Assembly: GCA_949285105.1 (NCBI GenBank)
Contig: CASDXH010000003.1
Span: 1-62,169, forward strand
Source of the DNA: an uncultured Mycoplasma sp.
Lineage (GTDB): Bacteria; Bacillota_I; Bacilli_A; Mycoplasmatales; Mycoplasmoidaceae
Direction of reading: 5' to 3'
Length of the DNA stretch: 62,169 bases
The notes beneath the pieces were generated by a model that worked only from the letters and a program-made list of their open reading frames with translations, did no database searches and was not told the origin of the DNA. Made by a program: the position numbers and the translations under genes. This document shows, piece after piece, positions 1 to 10,790 of the stretch (positions are counted from its first letter, which is position 1; each line of letters opens with the position of its first letter).

Positions 1-270
1 ATTGTTAGAAACATCTCTAGAATTTTGATCGTGTTTTTGATAACCCATATGTTCATCAAATTCAGCATCTAAAGTAGATTCAATAAAATGTTTTTTAATC
101 TTACCAATTAGCTTGTTTAAATCTAACATAGATTCAACACCACTGTTTTTTAATAATTCTTGTATATTTAATTCATCTTTGTTTTCTGGTTTTCTTGATA
201 TAACTCACTCCTAAAATTTATTTTAAACTTTTTTCTAAGAATGAGTTTCTCCAAAAAATGAGACAGTACC
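1..270 (-). mobile_element. IS256-family element, 5' end (cut by window edge)
   Basis: The minus strand encodes the N-terminus of a mutator/IS256-type transposase: LDLNKLIGKIKKHF, then a DAEFDEHMGYQKHDQNSRD stretch typical of the family. The terminal inverted repeat lies at 235-270. A second, near-identical copy lies at 8684-9253, and the two bracket the restriction-modification operon in the same orientation. The in-frame codon at the position of the ATG in the other copy is ATA here (199-201). Either translation starts internally at 129 or the gene is dead. The body of the element lies outside the window, so its completeness cannot be judged. Confidence 0.85.
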
Positions 271-495
271 GTTCATGATCGTTTAAATATTATTCATTGT
301 ATATTTTTCTTTATTTCAAAGTATATTTAAATGTTTTTCTTTAATGATAGATTTTTATAAGCGTTTATAAATGGTACTATTAATTATTGTAATTTTAGCA
401 GTAAGCAGTTATAAGCAAAATAAAAGAATTACATACTTTTTTTGAGCTTTCACTTCTTTTGTAAATCTAGGGAGATGTTCAGCATTTATTTTTTA
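271..495. other. AT-rich gap between IS end and hsdS
   Basis: No gene is supported here. One short minus-strand reading frame (about 415-490) lacks a start and has no recognisable homology. No convincing terminator follows hsdS. Confidence 0.5.
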
Positions 496-1680
496 TTATA
501 TAAACATATTACTAATATAAAATTTTTTTTTATTTTTTAAATAACTTATATTTTTCTCTAATAATTCAATTTCTTTATCTAAAAGTGACAAGAATTTGCT
601 AATTTTCATTTGTTCTAAAATTCCTGGATTAACCACTTTTATTTTTTCTAAATCTGATTTCTGTATGTTTGGAAGAGCTCCACCAACTCTCAACCTCATT
701 ATTTGTTTTTCTTTTGATTTAAGATAAAAATATAAATATTTATTGTCAATTTTAGGATCGAATACTTTTACTGTAAATAAATGTCCACCGGCTCAAAACT
801 TTTTATCATTTCATTTACAAAATCCGCACGATTCACCACCTTCGCTTATAGAAATGGTATCCTCATGTTCATTATAATTATCAAGAAAACCAGATGGGTT
901 AATCCCTCCGTTTTGATAATAGTATTTTCCATTCTTGGATAAATCACTATTATTTATTTGCTCACCTTTTTTTAACTTTGATATCGAATATAATAAGTTT
1001 TCTTCAAATTTAACACCATCACAGAATTCTTTAAATCTCAAAAAACTTAAATGAGTGTTTGAAAAAAACAGTTTGTTTAAATAATACTTCTTTTTTAGTA
1101 GACACAACTGTAGTTTCCTCTCCCATAATTCGATGTGTTTATCTATCAATCTGAAAAATAAAAATATTTTTTTCTTTTCCTCAATAGAAAAAGGGATATA
1201 AAAATATATATGATTAAGCTTATCTTTTGTTATTGAATTTATTGTCGAAGAATTATCTAATTGAATGTATCTTTTTCATCTGTTGGTTTTAAGCAAAGGA
1301 TAAACAATAGGATCATAATTTCTAAAGACCATCATAAAACCACCAATCAAGTAATCATTATATACATTTTCTATTAAGCAATTTTTTCCTAAAAGATTTT
1401 TAGATCCGCTATTAGAACATATCAATATATCATTCACTTTAAGAAAAAATTTTTGTTTTACATTATCAATATTGATCCTTACGAAATTACTGTTAATAAA
1501 TTTGTCTGAATTTATGTTATTGGCCCTAACAACAAAATATTTACCATTGTCATTTAAGTCATTCGAGTCATATGTTATTCCTGTAACTATATCTGCTATT
1601 TTTGTTATTTTTGATTTTACTCAATTATCATTAAAACCCTTAAACCTTAAAAAAGGTAAAGTAAATTGTAATTTTATCAT
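496..1680 (-). CDS. hsdS: Type I restriction-modification specificity subunit HsdS (two target-recognition domains)
   Basis: HsdS gives the R-M complex its DNA target. Read with UGA=Trp the frame is open for 394 aa, the usual length. It has two similar halves. The N half begins LPFLRFKGFNDNW and ends in the helix LIDKHIELWERKLQ. The C half begins LSFLRFKEFCDG and ends in LDKEIELLEKNISYLKNKK. These are two target-recognition domains each followed by a conserved coiled-coil spacer. The start ATG (1678-1680) follows GGAG and overlaps the last 7 bases of the upstream helicase gene, so it is the last gene of the operon. In the universal code it is broken by five UGA codons, all at Trp-plausible sites, so I regard it as intact. 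Confidence 0.9.
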
Positions 1681-3293
1681 CCAATATTCTCCTTGTTTTT
1701 TAAACATGTAATATAATATTCATTATTTTCAATTAACACATTTAATTCATGCGTCGTTCTAGTTAAAAGTGTATAAATCTCATCATGGTAAACATTTGAA
1801 ATGTTTTTTTCAAAAAAATCGGTTGGTAATATTAAATAATTTTTAAAATATTCTTTAGAGATAACATGATAACAATTATAAATATATAAATTATTTAAAT
1901 ACATAAAATCATCACTTAATGAACTTATATTAAAAAATTTATTTTTTTTAGCTACATCCTTTGAAAAACGTTTTATTGCAAAACTATTAATATTATAAAC
2001 TGAATAATTTGATAAAGTTGAAATCAAAAATTTTTTATCTGTATCACTAAAGTATTTTTGAAAAAAAGCATCAGAATCATTGAAAATATTTAAAACATAA
2101 TTTGACTTAGTTGTTTTTGGCCTTTCTTTTGATAAACCAAAAGTATACATTATTCTTCTAATGTCATCTTCCTCAAATCTGAAATTTTCTTTCAGTTCTC
2201 ATTCGAAAATTGCATCTTTATTCAAAAAATTATTTTTTATTATTAAATCTTTAATCAAGTTTAATCCAATATCGTATTGCTTGTTTACTTTTTGATTATC
2301 ATCGCCTATTAAAATAACTTTTTTATTACTTATTAAGATTTTTCTCAATATATCCAAGTCTCTTTCTCCTAACCTTTGGGCTTCATCAATAATAAATAGT
2401 TTGGTTTCTTCAATTTTTTCATCACTTAGATCTCTAATAGATGAACGAATTTTATCTAATAAATGATTTTCTTTTAATTTATCAATATTTTTTTCAATAT
2501 AACAAGAATGAAAATTCTTGTTTAAAAAAATCAATAATGGATTTTGATCTAAAAACTTCTTAAACAGATATTTTGACAAGATTGTTTTTCCTGTTCCAGC
2601 TCCGCCTTTAATCATAATTAATTTTTTACTATTATCATTAACATTGTCAATTAAATTATTTATATTTTTATATGACAAATTTTGAAATAATTTTTCCTCT
2701 TCGTTTTTTAATAGATCTCTATTTCTTTTTAAATGAAGTAACAATGAATCTATTTTTTCAGATTTAATTGTTTCTGAGCTTAACCATTTATAATCTTCTA
2801 TATTTTTTTTGATATATCTTGTTTCTGAACACTCATCAAATTCATAAAATATAAATTCAACATTATCTTCGATTTGAATAATTAAACACAGATGCAAATT
2901 AAAACAATTAGTGTCTATCCAGTTAATGATGCTAAAAAATTGCGATAGCTTTTTGTGAATGATACAATTTTTCTCAAATTTCCTTTTACAAAAATTGTAT
3001 TTTTTGAATTCCATGAAGAAAATATTTATCTTGTCATTTTTTCTAACAATAAAAATTGAATCAAAAATTTTTTCATTTTTTTGTCCTTCAATATCTATGC
3101 CGTATTCAAGATAAAATTTAATACCATCTTTGATATTTATTTTATTTGAAAAGAAATTTACAAACTCCTTGTCCTCATTAATTTTGTTATCAAATTTAGA
3201 AGCATCTCATGGATAAATATAACAATTTTCTTCATAAAAATTTTTTCCATCAATTAACAACATTTCAACATTTGAATTAATTAATTTGCTCAT
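1674..3293 (-). CDS. DUF2075-like P-loop helicase/ATPase with putative PD-(D/E)XK nuclease N-terminus, R-M linked
   Basis: A 539-aa protein between hsdM and hsdS. The C-terminal part is a superfamily-1-like ATPase: Walker A GGAGTGKT (about 230-237), Walker B LFIIDEAQRL (DEAQ about 303-306), IGDDNQ (about 330), ELKENFR (366-372) and a late YTLLTRTTHELNVLI (from 507). This is the motif order of the DUF2075 group. The N-terminal 100 residues end in IFDSIFIV (D78) and FFMEFKK (E95-x-K97), spaced like a PD-(D/E)XK nuclease core; this second assignment is inference. The start ATG shares one base with the hsdM stop (TAATG), and the stop overlaps the hsdS start, so the protein is co-translated with the R-M enzyme. 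A helicase is not a standard type I subunit, so it may be an accessory or separate defence effector. Confidence 0.75.
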
Positions 3294-4849
3294 TAACTAG
3301 TCTCCACCAATTCAGAAACCATTTCTTCTATTTCTTTTTCAGTTTTAGCTATTTCTTCATTTATCTTTTTAAGTTCTTCATTTACTGCTTTTATATCAAT
3401 TTCTTCTTCATCTTCAAAAGTGTCAACATATCTTGTTATATTAAGGTTATATTCATTTTCAACAATTTCACTTAACTGAACATTTCTAGAATATTTTTCA
3501 ATTTCTGTTCTATTTATATAAGTGTCAACGATTTTGTTAATATTTTCTTCAGATAAAATATTTTGATTCTTACCTTTTTCAAATTCTCTACTAGCTTCAA
3601 TAAACAAAATTGAATCATCTGGTTTTCTATCTTTTCTAAAAACCATAATACAACTAGGTATTGATGTTCCATAAAAAATATTTGATGGTAAACCTATAAC
3701 AGCATCTAATCAATTTCTGTTTTTAATTATGTATGTTCTAATAGTTTCTTCAGCAGCACCTCTAAAAAGTACTCCGTGAGGAACAACTGTAGCCATTATT
3801 CCATTATCTGATAATTGATACAACATATGTTGTATAAAAGCATAATCCATTTTAGATTTTGGTGCTAATTTACCATATTCACTAAATCTTGGATCACTCA
3901 TCATTTTTTCAGGAGCATCTCATGGAAGCGAGAATGGCGGATTAGCTACAATTACATCAAACTTTAATTGATTTCCATTATCATCATGCAAATGAGCTGG
4001 ATTCAATATTGTGTCATCGTTTTTTATGTTAAATTCATGGAATTGTTTTCCTCTTAAAAACATGTTCATTCTGGCTAAGTTAAAAGTTGTATCTTTTATT
4101 TCTTGACCATATAAAACACCAACCTCAGCATTTTCAGCAATTTGAAGTAATAATGATCCAGAACCACATGTTGGGTCATATGCATTTTTAAGTTTTTTGT
4201 TTTTACTTGTAACAATTTTTGCAAGTATTTTTGATACCTCTTGTGGAGTATAGAATTCTCCAGCTTTTTTACCTGCTGACTTTGCAAAATTAGCTATTAA
4301 ATGCTCATAAGCATCACCTAATATGTCAATTTGTGCATCATCATAAGAAAATGAAATTTCAGAAAGCTTTAAAATAACATGGCTTATTGTTTTGTTTTTA
4401 GCATTTTCAGAGTTACCTAATTTTGAAGAAGCTATATTGATATCGCTAAACAAATCTTTAAATTGATCTTCAGAATTTGTTCCATAACTTGATTTTTCAA
4501 GTTCTTTTAAAGATGTTTCAATTAATGATAAAACCATTTCATTATTTTTTATTTTTTCAACTCACGTTTGAAAAAGAAATTCTTTTTTTATGAAATAACC
4601 AAGGTTATTTGCCAATTCGTTATCTAATTCTTTTTTTAAGTCATCATTTTCATCTAATTCTAAATATTTTTTGTTATCATTTTTTAACTCTAAATCTGCA
4701 GCATTTACAAATTTTTCACTTAAATATTTATAGAATATAAAACCCAGTATGTAGTTTCTATATTCAGATGGATCCATTGTTTTTCTTAATTCATCACAGA
4801 TAGAATCAAGTTTTGTATATAATTCATTTTTTTGTTTAATAACGTTCAT
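3293..4849 (-). CDS. hsdM: Type I restriction-modification DNA adenine methyltransferase HsdM
   Basis: Methylates adenine at the HsdS-specified site and forms the M2S core. The 518-aa frame has an N-terminal helical HsdM domain (SICDELRKTMDPSEYRNYIL), AGEFYTPQEV near residue 197, the SAM-binding motif DPTCGSG (from 225) and the catalytic NPPF (303-306) followed by SLP-W, with Trp encoded by UGA. A Glu/Lys-rich coiled tail follows. The start lies one base past the hsdR stop, and the stop overlaps the next start by one base, so translation is tightly coupled. Length and motifs are complete. Confidence 0.95.
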
Positions 4850-4850
4850 T

Positions 4851-7772
4851 TTAAATTACCTCATCTTTTCTTAAATATAAAAAATTTTCAAAATAATATT
4901 CATCATCTATTAAAATTAAAAAACTTTCAATTTCATCACTCAATTTTTTTCTTTCTAGAAAACCTAATTTTTCTTTTATAGTTTTCTTAATTTCTTCTCT
5001 ATAAAATTCAATAGGTTTGTTTTCTCTAGTTTTTTTAACAATTATTTCTCACATCATTGGATAATCAAGATTGTGTTCTTTTGCATATTCAAAAATCTTG
5101 TTTTCCACTTTTTTGATTTTAAATTCATTATACGCATCTGAAATATTTTTATTTTTTCAGTCAATATCTTCTTGCAACATTTTTTCTTTTCACTCGTTAA
5201 TGAACATTTCAATAAGTTTAGACTTAGAAGAAATTCCTTCTTTTCGAATTTTTTCAATTATTTTTTCTACTTTAAACAAGAATTCCTCTTTGTCTAAATA
5301 TCTGTTCTTAAGTTTTTCAAGAGTATTAAAAATATAATCATTATTTATTTCATCAACTTTAAAAATTTCAAGCTCAAAGTCTATAGAATCTAAAACTGAT
5401 ACTTTGTTTGCATCTTTTTTATTTTTTCTATATATTTCAATTTGGATTTGACGATAGTTTTCCAATTCATTTGGTGATATATTTATTTTATTATCATCAT
5501 ATTCAATAAAGTTTTTAGCTAATAACAAAATTTTATTAAGTTCTTTCATTAATACAACAAAATCTTTTTGTTGTATTTCACTAGTTTCATTTGCTATATC
5601 ACTATGTGTTGGCCATCTATCTTTTATTTGTTTTATACAGTTATTAATCTTTTTATACAATTCATCTAATGAATCTTTTACATATATAGCATCTGCTGAT
5701 TTTTCACTATTATATAGACACAATGCATCATCTACATCTTTTTTAAATGTTCTAAATGATACAACATTTGCTGTTGTTTTTGAGCTTATTGATGTTCTAT
5801 TTGCTCTTGAAATAGTTTGAATTAATTCATAACCTTTTAAAGTTTTGTCTAGATATATTGTATTAATTCATTGTGAATCAAAACCTGTTGTTAACATTCT
5901 AACAACAATAATTATTTGGATAGTTGTACTTTGTTCTTTTAATTTATTTTGTACATTAGTTGAATAACCTTTAAAGTCATCAATGCTACAATTAGCATCA
6001 TTATAGATTTGATTGTAATCATTGATTATTTTGCTTAATTCTATTTTTGCATTTTTTGCCTTTTCTTTATCTAATCTTTCATCATTTATATTTTCATCAT
6101 TGCTTGATGTAAATAAAGTAGCAACATTTATATCAGGGTATTTTTCTCTAAATTTTCAATAGTATTTGACAGCCGATTCAATGTCTTTAACAACAAGCAT
6201 AGACTTAAAATAATTATTAATTGTTTTAGATTCATTGTTTTTTGCAATAAAATCGACAATTTTGTCCACATAATTGTCAGACTTAAAAAACTCTTCAAGA
6301 TCAAGACTTTCAGCTTCTATATCATTACCAATTGTTAATTTTTCTTTAGGGCCTTTAACATATTCAATTAGAAAACCTAAAACATTTTTATCGTTAATAG
6401 CATGTTTCATCAAATACTTATGCAAACATTCACCAAATATTTGATCTGTAGTCATAAAATTTTTGTTATTGTGTGCAAATATCGGAGTTCCAGTAAAACC
6501 AAACATTCTTGATCTAGAAAATGTTTTTCTCAATAATTTATGCATGTCTCCAAATTGACTTCTATGACATTCATCAATGATAAAAATAATATTTTTATTT
6601 TTATCTAAATTTTTTTCTTTTTTTATTAGTCGATCCATTTTTTGCATCGTTGTTACAATCATTCTTTTACTTGGATCTTTAAGTTGATTTGTTAGATCTC
6701 TAATGTTTTCCACATCTTCTATTTCATCTCAATTTTCACCTAAAAATTTTTGAAACTCCTCTGTAGTTTGATTATTAAGATCTAATCTATCGACTAAAAA
6801 TATTACCTTATCAATATCTTTTCTTGATTCTAAAACTTGAACAGTTTTAAAAGAAGTCAATGTTTTACCACTACCAGTTGCATGTCATATAAAACCATTT
6901 AATTTGTTTCTTTCATCAATATTTTCTATGGTTTCATTAAATGAATTTGTGTCATCAATTTTTTTAATAATTGATTCAACTGCATAAAATTGATATGGTC
7001 TTAGTATCATTAACCTTTTATCTTTTTCGTTTATAACCATATAATTACTTATCATTTTAAATAATGTATCAGCATTTAAAAATGATTCAGCAAATTCAAC
7101 AACATTTGTTGATATGGTATTATTTTTATCTGTTCAATTAAAAAGGTTTTTGGTTGAATTAAAATTCTTATTACTAGTTGAATCATTATTAGAACAATAT
7201 TTTGTAATTACATCATTAGATATTATAAAAATTTGAACAATCTTAAAAACATTAAAATCAAATACTTGGTCTTTGTATCTGATAATCTGTTTATATGCAT
7301 CCATTACGTCTACATTTTTCTTTTTTAGTTCAATTTGAACAACCGGGAAACCATTAAGAAAAATAGTTAAATCACTTCTGCTATTACCTTTTATTAAGTC
7401 ATTTTTATTTTTATGAATAATTTGTCTAGAAAATTCAAAAACATTGTTTTTGGTATTATTTTTGTCAAAGCATGATAACCTATAATTTCGATTATTATTT
7501 TTCTGAATTAAGAAATGATCTCTAAATCTTTTTGCATTTTCAAATACGGTTGAATTACTTATTTTATCAATGATAAATTTTTGAAAATCATTTTCATCTA
7601 ATGATATATTATTCAATTCATTGCTATTTAATCTTTCTAAATGATGTTTTATATTTCGGTTCACATCATTAATATCTTTAATATCATTTGTTCTATCAGA
7701 ATAACCAAGTTCTTTTAATTTTTCTATTAGTTTTTCTTCAAGTGAATTTTCAGATTCTACATAATAATTCAT
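4851..7772 (-). CDS. hsdR: Type I restriction endonuclease motor subunit HsdR
   Basis: A 973-aa translocating endonuclease, usual length. The N-terminal nuclease domain shows D134 and E148-L-K150 (PD-(D/E)XK core, in SRSDLTIF and VVQIELKKK). The SF2 motor shows WHATGSGKT near residue 300, a DECH box near 399 ([11 protein letters not shown]), FGFTGTP, and later ISRANR. The C-terminal helical domain binds the methylase. UGA is read as Trp at several sites. It starts 10 bases after the half-size hsdS gene and ends one base before hsdM. All key residues are present, so it is probably active. Confidence 0.95.
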
Positions 7773-7782
7773 TACAATACCC

Positions 7783-8373
7783 CTAATATCTAATTATTTT
7801 TTTATATTGGTCTATTAGTATTTTCTTTTTTTCTATTAAAGATGCTAATTTTGTAAGTTTATAAAAAAGATTAGTTTTTAAGTCTGATAATGTTGAATCA
7901 TCATAGCTTATTTCCTTGATGTATGAAATTTTTACAAAGTTCATTAGGTTATTACCCTCCTTTTTACTAATAATTTTTTTTATTGAATCACTATTATTTA
8001 AGTATGCTCACAAATCAGTTGGACTAATACTATTACTTTTTTTTCTAATCACACAATACTGTGATGGTATTAAGTAGTTATTATTCTCTATCTCAAAATC
8101 TATGTATATAAACTTTAAAGGGAACATTAACTTTACAACTATATCTCCTTTCCTTATAAAGTTCGATTTGTCTAATTCTTTTGCGAAAAGACCTACACTC
8201 TCGTTAAAATCTTCTCTACTAGAAATTAGTATTTTAGATGTATCAATTCTCATAATTTTATGTTTAATATATTTAACATCATGAGCTACTTTTGATTTGT
8301 TATTATTTTCATCAACAAACCTACTAACACCTAAAAAAACATCGAAATTACTTTCTATTTTTTTAATACTCAT
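7783..8373 (-). CDS. Half-size HsdS-like specificity protein (single target-recognition domain)
   Basis: A 196-aa protein, first gene of the R-M operon. Its middle matches the methylase-S/TRD pattern: LIPSQYCVIR, then SPTDLWAYLNNSD (W by UGA), a basic EGNNLMNFVKISYIKEI stretch, and the C-terminal spacer helix LASLIEKKKILIDQYKKII. This is one TRD plus one spacer, half of a standard HsdS, with no remnant of a second half downstream. Half-subunits can act as homodimers in some type I systems (family knowledge), which would give a palindromic target. No Shine-Dalgarno precedes the ATG; a TATTAT box lies 6 bases upstream. Confidence 0.75.
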
Positions 8374-8390
8374 GACTATATAATACGCTA
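8374..8390 (-). promoter_or_regulatory. Promoter of the R-M operon, probably giving a leaderless mRNA
   Basis: On the minus strand TATTAT (8385-8380) ends 6 bases before the ATG at 8373, placing the predicted transcription start at or next to the start codon. There is no purine-rich ribosome site. The -35 region is a featureless A/T run. Confidence 0.5.
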
Positions 8391-8406
8391 AAAATAAAAA
8401 AAATAA

Positions 8407-8448
8407 ACAATTTTTTTGTTTTTTATATAAAAAACAAAAAAATATTGT
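8407..8448. repeat. A/T-only palindrome upstream of the R-M operon
   Basis: A near-perfect inverted repeat: left arm T7-G-T6, centre ATAT, right arm A6-C-A7, flanked by ACAA/TTGT. It lies about 35 bases upstream of the operon start, behind the promoter. It could be an operator, a bidirectional terminator or a cruciform site. No controller protein gene is seen nearby. Confidence 0.6.
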
Positions 8449-8683
8449 AAAAAATGTTATGTTTTTTAATTACTATATTAATAATAAGTCGTTTTTTCAG
8501 ATTCTTAATAAAGAAAATAACTTATTTAAGATTATTTTAGGTCTATAAATAATTTAATATTAAAAATAATATTTTGATATATATGTATATATTAAAAATG
8601 ATTATCATGAATTCCAAATATATTTAAATAGTTAGAATTATTTCATAGAAGCCTATTAATATTATTTATAATCAAGTGAGCTA

Positions 8684-9253
8684 GTGTGGCGGTTTTTGGA
8701 GAAACTCGTTTTTAGGTTATCTTTTAAATCGCCTGATAACAACTATTTTATATCACACAATCTATTTGGGAATAATATAGTTAGTTGATTTAATATTTGA
8801 AGTCATTTGTGAACAGCTCTTGAATCATAATCTTCTTGAATTTTGATCTTTAATTCTAGAGATGTTTCTTTCATGCTTTTTAACAATCTTTGGTTCAAAT
8901 GTTGACAGTTGTTCTCTTGGAACTTTAATATGAATTTTTCCATTATCAGTTAATATTGTCTTCTTAGTTTTTCCTTTTTTATAATTGTTAAAAACATCTC
9001 TAGAATTTTGATCGTGTTTTTGATAACCCATATGTTTATCAAATTCAGCATCTAAAGTAGATTCAACAAAATGTTTTTTGATCTTACCAATTAGTTTGTT
9101 TAAATCTAACATAGATTAAACGCCACTATTTTTTAATAATTATTGTATATTTAATTTGCCTTTGTTTTTTTGTTTTTTTAACATAACTCACTTCTAAAAT
9201 TTGTTTTAAACTTTTTTCTAAGAATGAGTTTCTCCAAAAAATGAAACAGTACC
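8684..9253 (-). mobile_element. Internally deleted IS256-family element
   Basis: Both terminal inverted repeats survive: 8684-8714 (GGTTTTTGGAGAAACTCG core) and 9219-9253 (same sequence inverted, matching 235-270). Between them only the two ends of the transposase remain. At about 570 bp the element has lost roughly half of a normal IS256-type sequence, so it is non-autonomous. Confidence 0.85.
8743..9184 (-). pseudogene. IS256-type transposase remnant (N-terminus joined to C-terminus)
   Basis: Starting at an ATG at 9184, the frame has TAA codons before the internal ATG at 9112. It then encodes LDAEFDKHMGYQKHDQ and VPREQLSTFEPKIVKKHER, the family N-terminus. Near 8830 the frame jumps to the family C-terminus, AVHKWLQILNQLTILFPNRL. 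The central DDE catalytic domain is deleted. No active product is expected. Confidence 0.85.
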
Positions 9254-9521
9254 TTTAAATATCATATTCATTCCTTGTCAATTTAACTATTATAAAACAA
9301 CTAAAATAACATAATGACATTTTTAGCATTTAATGTGATGCTACAAAGAGCCTTTTTTTCATAATTAATTATTGCAAGTTTATTAGATACCAATATACTA
9401 TATTTTAATGTACAAAATCATGCGATTTTTTATTTTCTTAATTTAGAGCGTGAAAATTAAGATATTATATAAATGGTTATTTGCTTAGATTAACCAAAGA
9501 GTATTATTATATAGGAGAAAT

Positions 9522-10109
9522 ATGAAATTTATAGAAAGCGCAAAGAAACTAAAGAAATTATATGGAATTTCTATAGCTTTAAGTGTTTTTTGACTTTTAT
9601 TTTTAATTCTATTCAGTGTTTTTTCAACTATTGCAGCGGCTTCAGCTATTTATGATGATGTTACTACACTAAAAGGTTATCAAGCAGCAGCAAGTGCATT
9701 TGTAATTATATTTGTAATTTCATTATTAGCTAACATTGTAGTTTTAATTATTTGTTTAGTTAAATCATTAACTCTTGAAAACAAGAATGATACTAATGTG
9801 TTGATAAGTTCAGACTTTACAACATTAAAAGTAATATCAATCCTTTCAATCTTTTTTGGCGGATTATTATTAAGCATAATTTCTTACTTTGTTGTAAAAG
9901 GATTGATAGACAGGGCTAACAATGGACCAGTAACTAATGTAACTGGAAGTACAACAACTAACAACGTTACAACAAACAACCCAAATAATAATTCAAATGG
10001 AAATTCTGAAGATAAAGTTTCTAAAGTAACCCAAGCTGCAGATTTATATAAGCAAGGTTTAATAACAGAAGAAGAATATAAAAAAATAAAAGAAGAAACA
10101 TTAGGTTAA
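9522..10109 (+). CDS. Membrane protein with C-terminal SHOCT domain
   Basis: A 195-aa protein of unknown role. It has three hydrophobic segments: one at about 15-40 (SIALSVFWLLFLILFSVFS), one at about 58-80 and one at about 100-125 (FFGGLLLSIISYFVV). A Thr/Asn-rich linker follows (about 135-165), then a SHOCT motif at the C-terminus (ADLYKQGLITEEEYKKIK). SHOCT is a small oligomerisation domain common on membrane proteins. One Trp is UGA. Upstream, TTGCTT (9481) and TATTAT (9505-9510) with an 18-base spacer form a good promoter, and AGGAG precedes the ATG. It is transcribed alone; a terminator overlaps its stop codon. Confidence 0.75.
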
Positions 10110-10133
10110 AGATATCTAAAGATATCTTTTTTT
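10108..10133 (+). terminator. Intrinsic terminator after the SHOCT gene
   Basis: AAAGATATC - TAAA - GATATCTTT followed by T4; the stem begins in the stop codon. Confidence 0.8.
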
Positions 10134-10187
10134 AATGTCATAAAAGACTAAAGAATTTATCAATTAATTTGGATCTTTATATGTAAA

Positions 10188-10214
10188 TAAAAAAATACTC
10201 CTTTGCGGAGTATT
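10188..10214 (-). terminator. Terminator of infC-rpmI-rplT
   Basis: On the minus strand ATACTCC - loop - GGAGTAT followed by a T7 run, just after the rplT stop. Confidence 0.85.
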
Positions 10215-10220
10215 CAAGAA

Positions 10221-10571
10221 TTATTTATTTAACATTACATTGTGAAGAAATTTTTTGAATTCTTCAGGTTGATGAATTGCAAACTCAGAAAGCATTTTTC
10301 TATTAATTTCAATTTTCTTAGCTTTTAATTGAGCCATAAATTTAGAGTAAGTGTATCCTTCACTTCTTACAGCAGCATTAATTCTAGCAATTCATAATTT
10401 TCTAAAGTCTCTTTTTTTGTTTTTACGATCTCTATAAGCATATTGAGATGCTTTAATTACAGTTTGTTTAGCATTTCTATATGAACTATGATTTACACCT
10501 CAAGTACCTTCAGCTTTTTTTAATCATCTTTTTCTTCTTTGTCTAGTTGTTGACCCTGATGTAGTTCTCAT
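10221..10571 (-). CDS. rplT: 50S ribosomal protein L20
   Basis: 116 aa, the normal length. The N-terminus [20 protein letters not shown], the basic centre [19 protein letters not shown] and the C-terminal [14 protein letters not shown] / [11 protein letters not shown] are diagnostic of L20, which binds 23S rRNA early in 50S assembly. Three Trp codons are UGA, so the gene is invisible in the universal code. It is last of the infC-rpmI-rplT operon, whose leader L20 controls in many Firmicutes (family knowledge). Confidence 0.97.
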
Positions 10572-10590
10572 TTTTTATTTCTCCTTAAAA

Positions 10591-10782
10591 TTAAATTAAT
10601 TGATCATATCTTCTTTTGTCTGAAGCACTAACTAAAGTATCTTTTCTTGAGTGTCTTTTTTGTTTAGTTGTTTTATTGTGAGCAAGGTGAGATCTGTAAG
10701 CATGTTTTCTTTTTAATTCTCCAGTACCTGTTTTGCTCATTCTTTTAGAAACAGCTTTTTTAGTTTTTTGTTTTACTTTCAT
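10591..10782 (-). CDS. rpmI: 50S ribosomal protein L35
   Basis: 63 aa, highly basic: MKVKQKTKKAVSKRM, TGTGELKRKHAYRSHLAHNKT, KRHSRKDTLV. These match L35 throughout. It lies between infC (8-base gap) and rplT (19-base gap), the conserved order. Confidence 0.97.
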   Translation of the reverse strand: MKVKQKTKKAVSKRMSKTGTGELKRKHAYRSHLAHNKTTKQKRHSRKDTLVSASDKRRYDQLI

Positions 10783-10790
10783 AAAGACTC

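Noticed and set aside
496-1149. Truncated or frameshifted hsdS fragments
   Set aside because: All interruptions are UGA; with code 4 the gene is a complete 394-aa HsdS.
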